Shown here in pieces: positions 1 through 5,169 of a DNA stretch of 5,346 nt (positions are counted from its first letter, which is position 1; every line of letters begins with the position of its first letter). The stretch covers positions 1 through 5,346 of the forward strand of contig CBINFS010000085.1 of assembly GCA_966250015.1 (NCBI GenBank), given 5' to 3'. A program made the position numbers and the translations under genes. The stretch comes from CBINFS01 sp966250015. Its GTDB lineage: Bacteria; Bacteroidota; Rhodothermia; Rhodothermales; DASSAV01. The notes below the pieces were generated by a model. It did no database searches. It had not been told where the DNA came from and saw only the letters and a program-made list of their open reading frames with translations.

Positions 1-409
1 CCTCATTCAGCCGTGCTGCCTCCGCAACGAGGCGGCGGATCTCCCCTGCGATCGCATCGAGCTGCTCCGGCGAGTGCACCTTTACGTGCCGGAGCGACTT
101 TCCGGAGCCTCCGAGCAGGCCGGATCTGTCTTCCAGGTCCACACCTCTAAGAAAATGCAGCGTGACCCACTTCGTGTACGGCGCGAGCGCTGCCATCCCC
201 CAACCGTCGTATCCGTACTGCCGCTTGCCGTAACCGATCTCCCCATCTTTGAGGTCAACCGAAAAGTTCACGTCCGGGAGCGTCTCGCATATCAACCGGT
301 GCAGGTCGAGGTAAAGCTCGCGGATGAGGGGAGGTCTGTCACTTACGGCTTCCCGAAGCTGCTCTTCGGTGGGGTTGTCGATGTGGGGATGGGCTTTCGA
401 GGTTTCCAT
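1..409 (-). CDS. DUF1801 (YdhG-like) domain protein, C-terminus cut by window edge
   Basis: Reading leftward from ATG at 409-407, the frame stays open to the window edge and gives 136 residues without a stop, so the C-terminus is missing. The protein has the layout of the DUF1801 family: an acidic helical N-terminus (PTEEQLREAV, LIRELYLDLHRLI), a central strand region (VNFSVDLKDGEIGYG), then the family signature MAALAPYTKWVTLHFLRG, a glycine-rich LLGGSGKSLRHVKV turn, and a final helix (SPEQLDAIAGEIRRLV). The family is small, cytosolic and of unknown biochemical function. No signal peptide or membrane segment is seen. No convincing Shine-Dalgarno sequence precedes the ATG; a 7-bp inverted repeat lies 25 bases upstream. 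It follows the DUF2652 gene by 88 bases on the same strand, so co-transcription is possible but not shown. The family call is firm; the function is unknown. Confidence 0.85.
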   Translation of the reverse strand, partial: METSKAHPHIDNPTEEQLREAVSDRPPLIRELYLDLHRLICETLPDVNFSVDLKDGEIGYGKRQYGYDGWGMAALAPYTKWVTLHFLRGVDLEDRSGLLGGSGKSLRHVKVHSPEQLDAIAGEIRRLVAEAARLNE

Positions 410-433
410 TATGCCGTGCCGTATTAAGAATGG

Positions 434-454
434 TATTCGGATCGTGCCCGAATA
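434..454. repeat. 7-bp inverted repeat between DUF2652 and DUF1801 genes
   Basis: TATTCGG (434-440) and CCGAATA (448-454) are perfect reverse complements around a 7-base loop. The repeat lies 44 bases past the DUF2652 stop and 25 bases before the DUF1801 start. No T-run follows on the minus strand, so it is not a standard intrinsic terminator. An operator or a processing/stability hairpin would fit equally well. The rest of the 410-497 gap shows nothing further. Confidence 0.35.
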
Positions 455-497
455 TGCCGCCCCACCGCGTGACATGCAAGTCGTAGCCAGCCCCGCC

Positions 498-1596
498 TCA
501 AGAAGCTCCAGCCCATCCCGGGATCCTGAGCTCCTTCACGAGACCGACGAGGTTGGCCATCGAGTGCTCGAGGTTCCGCTCCAGCTTCTCCTTCTGGATC
601 AACCGGAAGAGGTGCTCACCCGGCAGGTTATTGGGCACGTAGTACTCGAGCGTGAGCCGCGTCGTGTTTGGAGCCACCGCTTCGAGGAGGTACCGTAAGA
701 CGTGTTGCCTGCCCTCCTCCACCTCGCTGAACTCCAGCCAGCCCGGACCGTGACGGTAGCTGTTCGAGAAAAAGTACGCCTCACCGTTCTCCATCACGCA
801 GCGGCACCGCATCCCTACGCGCGGCAGAAAGTGCTCGACCTCCTCCGCCTCGATCACCCCCTCTCGCCATCGCGGCCGGAGCTCGAACTCTCCCGTCGCG
901 TGGAACAGCGTGATGAGGTCAGTCATGTACTCCTTCGATACCGAGAGCACCTTCACCTTGTCGGTCAGCGGTGTCTCCTCGAACGGTTCGGCTGCAAGCC
1001 CGCTCTTGAGTCCTCCCAACGGGGTGTAATGATAGCTGACCGTCCCGCTACGCGTCTCCTTCATCCCCGCGTTCCACTCCATCCAGCTCTCGATCGCGTC
1101 CGCCCGCCCGTTTCCGAGCAGGTTCTGCGTCACGAGCCAGTACTCGTGGTTCTCGATCTCATTCTTCAGCAGCTCGTGTGCGACGATGATGTCCTTCCCG
1201 ATGAGCTTGCTGAACGACCTGACGTTGTAGCCCGTGAACTCCCCGTAGTGCGAGATGATCTTCAGCGTCAACGCGATGGCCGAGTTGCACGCCTGGCACC
1301 AGCAGTACCGCCGGATGTCGTACCCTACCAGGTTCTTGTGGAACGCCTTGAACATCCGCTCGACCTGCCGCGAAAGATCCTTCAGGTCCGGCAGATCCCC
1401 GAACTTGTAAAACAGGATCGCGTCCCCCCTCGATCTCCGAAATCTCCAGTCCGAGGTCATTCGCGTTGATCAGGGTCTCCAGCAGCTCCTGGATGATCAG
1501 CCGGCTGTGTTCGATCTCCGTCTCCGTGACGAACCGCGTGAACCCGCTGATGTCCGGAATAAAGATCAGCCCCCGGTTTTTTATCCCCCCTTCCAT
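498..1596 (-). CDS. DUF2652 cyclase-like protein with SRPBCC-like C-terminal half, interrupted by a +1 frameshift
   Basis: Two overlapping minus-strand frames (1596 to about 1430, then about 1423 to 498) join into one 365-residue protein if one G is removed from the G6 run at 1424-1429. The N-terminal domain (residues about 8-170) matches DUF2652, which resembles class III nucleotide cyclases. It has IPDISGFTRF, where D16 corresponds to the first metal-binding Asp of cyclases, then EIEG followed by DAILFY, where D58 corresponds to the GD-motif second metal Asp. After these come a Cys pair (CWCQAC), LTLKIISHYGE, FSKLIGKDIIVAHELLKN and HEYWLVT. The C-terminal part (about 205-365) alternates strands and ends in a long helix, as in SRPBCC/START-like ligand-binding folds. 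The start is supported by a purine-rich GAGGCGGGGG upstream. The gene follows the deglycosidase pair by 170 bases and probably has its own promoter. Nucleotide cyclization is not demonstrated for the family. The frameshift may be a sequencing error or a true lesion. Confidence 0.82.
1424..1429 (-). other. Homopolymer frameshift site (G6 on the coding strand)
   Basis: The coding strand reads GAG GGG GGA CGC, giving E-G-G-R and then a non-family sequence. With five Gs it would read GAG GGG GAC GCG ATC, giving E-G-D-A-I, which restores the conserved cyclase-like motif and joins both halves without loss. The two frames differ by exactly one base. This is strong internal evidence for a +1 insertion here. 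Confidence 0.85.
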
Positions 1597-1664
1597 GTCG
1601 CCCCCGCCTCATCGAGAAATGAATCCCTCACCCGCACCTTAATACGGCGAGCCGTCTGTAACAG

Positions 1665-1694
1665 ATTGTACCTAGAGTATAACGTTCTCAGCAA
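1665..1694 (-). promoter_or_regulatory. Possible promoter of the DUF2652 gene
   Basis: On the minus strand TTGCTG (1694-1689) is followed after 18 bases by TACAAT (1670-1665, five of six matches to TATAAT). It lies in the 170-base gap between the beta-subunit stop and the DUF2652 start, leaving a leader of about 60 bases. A second AT-rich hexamer, TATACT, overlaps the spacer. The -35 match is weak (three of six), and the organism's sigma-factor preference is unknown. I saw no good terminator hairpin with a T-run in the rest of this gap (1597-1766). Confidence 0.3.
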
Positions 1695-1766
1695 TATCAG
1701 TTGGCTCACGATTTGGCCGCTCAGCGCTTTCCCTCAGAGACGGCAGCTTAAGTGCCCGACCCAGCC

Positions 1767-2171
1767 CTACCTCACCAGCACCATCCGGCGCTGGTAGGTT
1801 CCGCCGAACATGAGGTCGATCTGTGGCGGGAGGTAGGACGCGCTCAGGTGGTACGTCACCTCTACGTCGTGAATTCCCGGTTCGAGCCCGCCCGGCTGAC
1901 TGACCGTCAGTATGGCCGGCTCGAGGCTGCTCCAGTGGACGTCCGACCGTTCGGCCAGCTCGCCCTGCCTGTACGTCTTTCCGCCGACCGCCCACGTGAT
2001 CTGGTCCCCCTCGTACGTTACCCCGTCCACTTTCATTGTTACCGGCCGGAGCTGCGAGAGCCACACACCCCGGTAATACTTCAGCCGAATCGGCACCTGG
2101 AATCCGACCTTTTGCCCGCCCTCCGTCACGTTCCGGAAACCCCGCATCTGTATGACGTGAAACTCTAACAT
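1767..2171 (-). CDS. C-glycoside deglycosidase beta subunit-like protein (DUF6379)
   Basis: This 134-residue protein has the features I associate with the DUF6379 / C-glycoside deglycosidase beta-subunit family: GFRNVTEGGQKVGFQVPIRL (11-30), YYRGVWLSQL (32-41), VDGVTYEGDQITWAVGG (48-64), SDVHW (76-80), PGGLEPGIHDVEVTY (93-107) and SYLPP (112-116). The profile is almost all beta strand, as expected for the small beta-sandwich subunit that packs on the TIM-barrel alpha subunit in known CarB/CarC- and DgpB/DgpC-type enzymes. There it helps cleave the C-C bond of 3-oxo-C-glycosides. TAAGGAGA (2186-2179) with 7-base spacing fixes the start. The gene begins 38 bases after the alpha-subunit stop, so the two almost certainly form one operon and one complex. 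It has no signal peptide of its own, although the partner does. The natural substrate cannot be read from sequence. Confidence 0.85.
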   Translation of the reverse strand: MLEFHVIQMRGFRNVTEGGQKVGFQVPIRLKYYRGVWLSQLRPVTMKVDGVTYEGDQITWAVGGKTYRQGELAERSDVHWSSLEPAILTVSQPGGLEPGIHDVEVTYHLSASYLPPQIDLMFGGTYQRRMVLVR

Positions 2172-2209
2172 GGCTTTGTCTCCTTACGCTTGATTGATTA
2201 CGGTAGCCT

Positions 2210-3199
2210 CTACGACACTTCTCCGAGCAGACGCCTCATCATCACGTGTTGCCTGCGGAGCTGGTCCGACGAATGGCCGACCTCCTCCTTGCCTTCTCCC
2301 TCGTATTCGCTCAGCAGGTAGCCGTCCCACCCGTGCTCAACCAGGACGGGGATGATCCGCTCGTACGGATGCGTCGGGTCTATCAGGTCGTCCGTCATGT
2401 GCGTGAATTTTGCGTGGCACGCGTACACGTAGGGGAGCAGTGGGATCATGTCCTCCGGCTGGCTCGGCTCGTTATTCATACCGGGTACCCGCATGCGCCC
2501 CTCGCCGGTCTGGAATACCCCGAAGTCGATGTTCAGTCCGAAGTGCTTGGTCCCCGTCTTTTCGATGAACTCGATGTACTCTTCGACGATGGGCGACTTC
2601 AGCACCGTCGGCTGGTGGATCTCGGGGCACATCTTCACGTTGTGCTCTTCCGCGACCGGCAGCGCCATCGTGATGAACTCCTTCCAGTTCTTCACCGGCG
2701 TCAATACCCCGTCGATCACCCCGAGCTTCGTCCGCATCACGGTGAAGCCCAGCCGGTTTGCCAGCTTGATGTCCCGCACCAGCATCTGGTACGATTCCTC
2801 CGTCGAGAGCTCTCTCCCCGGGTACAGCCGCGAGTCGACCCAGTGGCCGTACTCCACCGGCACGATTTCGTACTTGTTCAGCAGCTCGAACCAGTTCTCA
2901 ACCCACTCGTCCGTCGGCTCCGGGTAGTTCTCGATGTGCCCGTTTGCCAGGATCTCGAGTCCCTCGGCGCCCATGTCGTACATGTCCGCCAGGCAGTCCT
3001 CGAGCGTCATCGTCACGCCGTATTCACCCGAGTAGCTGTACAGCGAGACGCCCCGCTTGGGTATGCCATCCTTTCGCGGCTTCGGCGCCATCGCCGGTGT
3101 CGGGCGCCGCTCCGCACCCAGTACTTTCCCCGGCGCCGCTGCGGCCATCACGGCCGCCCCGGCCGTGGTTTTGAGAAATTCCTTTCGTGTGAGCTTCAT
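2210..3199 (-). CDS. C-glycoside deglycosidase alpha subunit-like TIM barrel with Tat-type signal peptide
   Basis: This 329-residue protein belongs to the xylose-isomerase-like TIM-barrel (sugar phosphate isomerase/epimerase) superfamily and closely follows the pattern of C-glycoside deglycosidase alpha subunits. It has TLEDCLADMYDMGAEGLEIL (65-84), LVRDIKLANRLGF (140-152), PEIHQP (192-197), NIDFGVF (223-229), CHAKF (261-265), PYERIIPVLVEHGWDGYLLS (278-297) and SEYEGEG (297-303). The four expected metal ligands are present: E193, D225, H262 and E298, so the enzyme looks active. Residues 1-29 resemble a Tat signal: TRKEFLK, an Ala-rich core, then VLGA before a charged mature start. The pair is RK rather than RR. 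ATG at 3199 is preferred to an in-frame ATG at 3268 because it has GGAGAG just upstream and puts the signal at the N-terminus. Known relatives split 3-oxo-C-glycosides (or related 3-keto-glycosides) into aglycone and an enone sugar. The partner beta subunit follows 38 bases downstream; no 3-oxidase is in view. Confidence 0.88.
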   Translation of the reverse strand: MKLTRKEFLKTTAGAAVMAAAAPGKVLGAERRPTPAMAPKPRKDGIPKRGVSLYSYSGEYGVTMTLEDCLADMYDMGAEGLEILANGHIENYPEPTDEWVENWFELLNKYEIVPVEYGHWVDSRLYPGRELSTEESYQMLVRDIKLANRLGFTVMRTKLGVIDGVLTPVKNWKEFITMALPVAEEHNVKMCPEIHQPTVLKSPIVEEYIEFIEKTGTKHFGLNIDFGVFQTGEGRMRVPGMNNEPSQPEDMIPLLPYVYACHAKFTHMTDDLIDPTHPYERIIPVLVEHGWDGYLLSEYEGEGKEEVGHSSDQLRRQHVMMRRLLGEVS

Positions 3200-3204
3200 A
3201 GCTG

Positions 3205-3210
3205 CTCTCC
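3205..3210 (-). promoter_or_regulatory. Ribosome binding site that fixes the alpha-subunit start
   Basis: GGAGAG reads on the minus strand at 3210-3205, with its GGAG core 7 bases before the ATG at 3199. No comparable site precedes the in-frame ATG at 3268. This choice also places the Tat-like sequence directly at the N-terminus. Confidence 0.75.
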
Positions 3211-3327
3211 AGATGAATCTCGATTGTTGATGTGATAAGGAACAGGCCAATTGGTGCTCAAAGTCCATCTCATCACGCGAAGAAAACTGGCCCGTAGGTT
3301 TTCCCCCGCTTTTTTACCTGGCGCCAA

Positions 3328-3362
3328 TGCCTACAAGTATATTATTAACCTGATCGTAGGCA
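3328..3362. repeat. 7-bp inverted repeat framing the deglycosidase promoter
   Basis: TGCCTAC (3328-3334) and GTAGGCA (3356-3362) are perfect reverse complements separated by 21 bases. One arm overlaps the predicted -35 hexamer and the other lies just past the -10. A further GTAGG occurs at 3294-3298. The layout fits a dimeric regulator's operator, though a 7-bp match at this spacing can also occur by chance. Confidence 0.35.
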
Positions 3363-3363
3363 A
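3336..3363 (-). promoter_or_regulatory. Probable promoter of the deglycosidase operon
   Basis: On the minus strand TTGCCT (3363-3358, four of six to TTGACA) and TATACT (3341-3336, five of six to TATAAT) are 16 bases apart. Transcription would start near 3329 and give a leader of about 130 bases. The promoter is framed by a perfect inverted repeat, TGCCTAC/GTAGGCA, which overlaps the -35 and lies just downstream of the -10. That is a plausible repressor position. It is a sequence match only. Confidence 0.45.
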
Positions 3364-3517
3364 AGGCCCATCGTCCCCTTGAGGAGACCACAGGGGTGTA
3401 TCAAGGTCTAGCACAGCCTTTCCTGGAGTCTAATACCCCTTTGTGTGCGCCCTTCGATGGCTTGGAAGCGCTTCCCTAAGCCCCCGGAATCCCCGTGCTC
3501 CGACTCCCGGTTTTTAA

Positions 3518-3540
3518 TATATTCCACCCGCCGAGATGCC
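3518..3540 (+). promoter_or_regulatory. AT-rich promoter-like leader of the helical-repeat gene
   Basis: TATATTCC sits in an AT-rich stretch (3511-3524) and is followed by CCGCC and GATGCC, about 60 bases before the start at 3586. The same three blocks in the same order precede the next gene at 4179-4200. No clear -35 hexamer is seen at standard spacing, so a non-E. coli-like promoter or chance similarity both remain open. Confidence 0.3.
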
Positions 3541-3585
3541 ACAAGCGCATACGTCAGCATCTTTGGAACGCGCCGCACAAATCCC

Positions 3586-4128
3586 ATGGAATCCGCCCTT
3601 CGACGCGTACTGCACGACCTCGACAGAGACGCCGCTCCGCGCTTCCTTAAATCCAACCCTCAAGCCCTCGAAGAGGCGATCGAGCTGGCCATTTCCGGCG
3701 AGCCGTCCACTGCCTGGAGGGCGGCCTGGCACCTGCAAGCCGTCATCGAAGAAAACGACCCGCGCCTGCAGCCGCACGTCCTTCGAATCATCCAGGCCCT
3801 TCCCGACAAAAACGACGGCCACCAGCGTGAGCTGCTCAAGATCCTCCTCCAGATGGACCTCGACGAGGAGCAGGAATCGCTCCTCTTCGACCAGTGTCTG
3901 AGCATCTGGGAGTCCATCAAGAAGCAGCCATCCGTCAGGAGCCTCGCCCTCAAAACGATCGTACGGATTGCCCGGAAATACCCGGACCTCTCCCGCGAGG
4001 TCTCCTTCCTCACGCGCGATCACTACCTCCAGACCCTTTCACCCGCCATCAGGAAGTCCGTCGTGAGAATGATCGACGACCTCACGGCAGCCGACGATAG
4101 GCCGGGGAAGGGCGCGAGGCTTCTATGA
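3586..4128 (+). CDS. Small all-helical repeat protein (HEAT-like), function unknown
   Basis: This 180-residue, soluble protein appears to be entirely alpha-helical and shows paired amphipathic helices of HEAT/ARM type: LEEAIELAISG and STAWRAAWHLQAVIEENDP (28-59), LQPHVLRIIQAL (61-72), HQRELLKILLQMDL (79-92), EQESLLFDQCLSIWESI (95-111), PSVRSLALKTIVRIARKYPDL (115-135) and a closing SPAIRKSVVRMIDDL (152-166). The pattern of RAAW, then a conserved PH or P-L, then RELLKILL, then vRslAlk..v.Ia.kYPdL resembles uncharacterised ~180-residue proteins I associate with Bacteroidota. No catalytic motif, signal peptide or membrane segment is visible. ATG at 3586 is chosen over an in-frame ATG at 3445 because the upstream 47 codons are low-complexity and cross the AT-rich promoter-like stretch. 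The Shine-Dalgarno match is poor. A scaffold or protein-binding role is the natural guess from the fold alone. Confidence 0.7.
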   Translation: MESALRRVLHDLDRDAAPRFLKSNPQALEEAIELAISGEPSTAWRAAWHLQAVIEENDPRLQPHVLRIIQALPDKNDGHQRELLKILLQMDLDEEQESLLFDQCLSIWESIKKQPSVRSLALKTIVRIARKYPDLSREVSFLTRDHYLQTLSPAIRKSVVRMIDDLTAADDRPGKGARLL

Positions 4129-4129
4129 C

Positions 4130-4146
4130 CCTGTAATTATTACAGG
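4130..4146. repeat. Perfect 17-base palindrome directly after the helical-repeat gene
   Basis: CCTGTAAT (4130-4137) and ATTACAGG (4139-4146) are perfect reverse complements around a single central T. The element begins two bases after the TGA stop and ends 85 bases before the next start. It is followed by a small TTGG-GTA-CCAA hairpin (4147-4157) and TTTTT (4158-4162). Read as RNA it could be a weak terminator; read as DNA it looks like an operator for the downstream gene. Confidence 0.5.
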
Positions 4147-4162
4147 TTGGGTACCAATTTTT
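4147..4162 (+). terminator. Weak terminator-like hairpin with T5 tail
   Basis: TTGG (4147-4150) pairs with CCAA (4154-4157) across a GTA loop and is followed at once by five Ts. The stem is only four pairs, extendable by G.U pairs into the preceding palindrome's right arm. The stability is marginal, so termination here is only possible, most likely with help from the 17-base palindrome before it. Confidence 0.25.
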
Positions 4163-4178
4163 CGGACGAAAATGCTCT

Positions 4179-4200
4179 TATATTCCCGCCAAATGATGCC
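4179..4200 (+). promoter_or_regulatory. AT-rich promoter-like leader of the DUF4157 gene
   Basis: TATATT (4179-4184) fits a -10 hexamer about 47 bases before the start; upstream at suitable spacing there is only a T-rich stretch (4158-4163), a weak -35. The blocks TATATTCC, CGCC and GATGCC repeat the order found before the preceding gene (3518-3540), suggesting that both genes may use the same type of promoter. Confidence 0.3.
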
Positions 4201-4231
4201 TGCCCATGGTCGATCTGGTTGAGGTGAAAGC

Positions 4232-4996
4232 ATGTCGAAGCGATTGGTCCGTCCCGAAAAGCACGTTTCTCAGCGCCGACCGGCGCAAGGTGAGATTCAG
4301 CCCCTCGATGCCCTGTCCGCCCTTCGGCCGTCCCCGAGTTCCGGCCGGCCACTCGACGAGCCCGTCCGTTCCTTCATGGAATCCCGCTTCGGCCACGATT
4401 TCAGCCGAATCAGAGTCTTCGACGACGACCACGCCGCCAGATCCGCCGAGGGCGCCGGAGCCCAGGCCTACACCTCGGGCAGCGACGTCGTTTTCGGTCC
4501 CGGCAGGTACGACACCGAACACTCCGATGGCGTGGAGCTCATAGCGCACGAGCTTGCCCACGTCGTCCAGAACGAGAATGCCGGCTACGCCCACCCCGAC
4601 CGCCTGCTGAGCCAGGAGAGCGACGCCGCCGAAAATGAGGCCGCCTATGCGGCCAATGCCGTATCCACCGGCCATACCGTCACGCTCTCCGCCACCCCCA
4701 TCGCCGCCCTTTCGCTGCGCCCGGAGGGGCATGGCCACGCCGGCTGGATGGACCGCCTCTTCGGGCTCAATCCCGACCGCTCCTTCGTCGAAGCCGGCAT
4801 GGAAGGGCTCGGGTATGGTCCCACCGGCATCTGGGGCCGCCCTCCGGCAGAGGACGAAGGACAGGGCACCACCCTCCTTCGTGCCCTCGGCGCCGCCGCC
4901 ACCTCACCGCTCGCTGCCTTCGCCGCCGTCGGCGGCCACGCCCTCGACGAGATCAACCACGGCCCCCTCTTCTTCCACGGCCTGTTCGACAAATAA
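4232..4996 (+). CDS. DUF4157 (eCIS core-type) predicted zinc metallopeptidase
   Basis: This 254-residue protein carries the DUF4157 signature at residues 39-115: GRPLDEPVRSFMESRFGHDF (38-57), SRIRVFDDDHAARSAEGAGA (58-77), AYTSGSDVVFGPGRYD (79-94) and LIAHELAHVVQ (103-113). H106, E107 and H110 form an HExxH zinc motif, and E134 or E136 in AAENEAAYAA is a likely third ligand. DUF4157 occurs in proteins linked to extracellular contractile injection systems and in many lone genes. Its peptidase activity is predicted from the motif. Residues 160-254 match nothing I know; they hold a hydrophobic, Ala-rich stretch (LLRALGAAATSPLAAFAAVG) and a HGPLFFHGLF end. There is no N-terminal signal peptide. 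GAGGTG (4221-4226) lies 5 bases before the ATG and supports the start. It sits 103 bases behind the helical-repeat gene on the same strand. No contractile-system gene is in the window. Confidence 0.88.
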   Translation: MSKRLVRPEKHVSQRRPAQGEIQPLDALSALRPSPSSGRPLDEPVRSFMESRFGHDFSRIRVFDDDHAARSAEGAGAQAYTSGSDVVFGPGRYDTEHSDGVELIAHELAHVVQNENAGYAHPDRLLSQESDAAENEAAYAANAVSTGHTVTLSATPIAALSLRPEGHGHAGWMDRLFGLNPDRSFVEAGMEGLGYGPTGIWGRPPAEDEGQGTTLLRALGAAATSPLAAFAAVGGHALDEINHGPLFFHGLFDK

Positions 4997-5070
4997 CACC
5001 GTATCCTCCCGCAAAAGGGCTGCACGCGAGAGAAAAAGAGGCTCACGCGAAGGGAACTGAACTGCAATCC

Positions 5071-5104
5071 GCAGATGGAGGCAGATGTTCGTAGATGTTT
5101 TTTT
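5071..5104 (+). repeat. Three 10-base GCAGATG-type units ending in a T7 run
   Basis: The units are GCAGATGGAG (5071-5080), GCAGATGTTC (5081-5090) and GTAGATGTTT (5091-5100), in exact 10-base register and followed by more Ts to 5104. The core GCAGATG is perfect in two units and has one change in the third. Similar GCAGAT-periodic elements are common intergenic repeats in environmental genomes. The 10-base period is close to one helical turn. Confidence 0.7.
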
Positions 5105-5169
5105 AAAGGGACGGGCGCATGGAGTGGAATAGTGTACGGTTGACGCAGAATAGAAAGGCCGCACTTCGG

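Larger units (their letters stand above)
3200..3585. other. Divergent intergenic region between deglycosidase operon and helical-repeat gene
   Basis: These 386 bases separate the leftward deglycosidase pair from the rightward 180-residue protein. AT-rich islands stand out against the GC-rich background at about 3311-3350 and 3511-3524, each a likely promoter core for the gene on its side. Three GTAGG/CCTAC half-sites cluster on the leftward side (3294-3298, 3330-3334, 3356-3360). Short open frames here (for example 3408-3656, minus) have low-complexity, non-family sequence and overlap a better gene, so I do not call them. The middle (about 3365-3510) holds only weak 5-bp inverted repeats. Confidence 0.5.

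Noticed and set aside
702..1469. Plus-strand open frame of 255 codons
   Set aside because: It is antisense to the DUF2652 gene and has a low-complexity Arg/Leu/Val composition without motifs.
2246..3235. Plus-strand open frame of 329 codons
   Set aside because: It is antisense to the alpha subunit almost end to end, is rich in Arg/His/Val with no family resemblance, and arises from the GC-rich third positions of the real gene.
3200..3268. Alternative upstream ATG at 3268 for the alpha subunit
   Set aside because: It has no good ribosome site and would bury the Tat-like signal 23 residues inside the protein.
3445..3585. Alternative upstream ATG at 3445 for the helical-repeat protein
   Set aside because: The added 47 residues are low-complexity, Arg/Ser/Pro-rich and run through the AT-rich promoter-like region.
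3408..3656. Minus-strand open frame of 82 codons in the divergent region
   Set aside because: It overlaps the start of the helical-repeat gene, crosses the promoter-like stretch and shows no recognisable domain.
4178..4738. Minus-strand Gly-rich open frame of 186 codons
   Set aside because: It is antisense to the DUF4157 gene; the Gly/Val-rich sequence mirrors Ala/Pro/Asp codons on the other strand.
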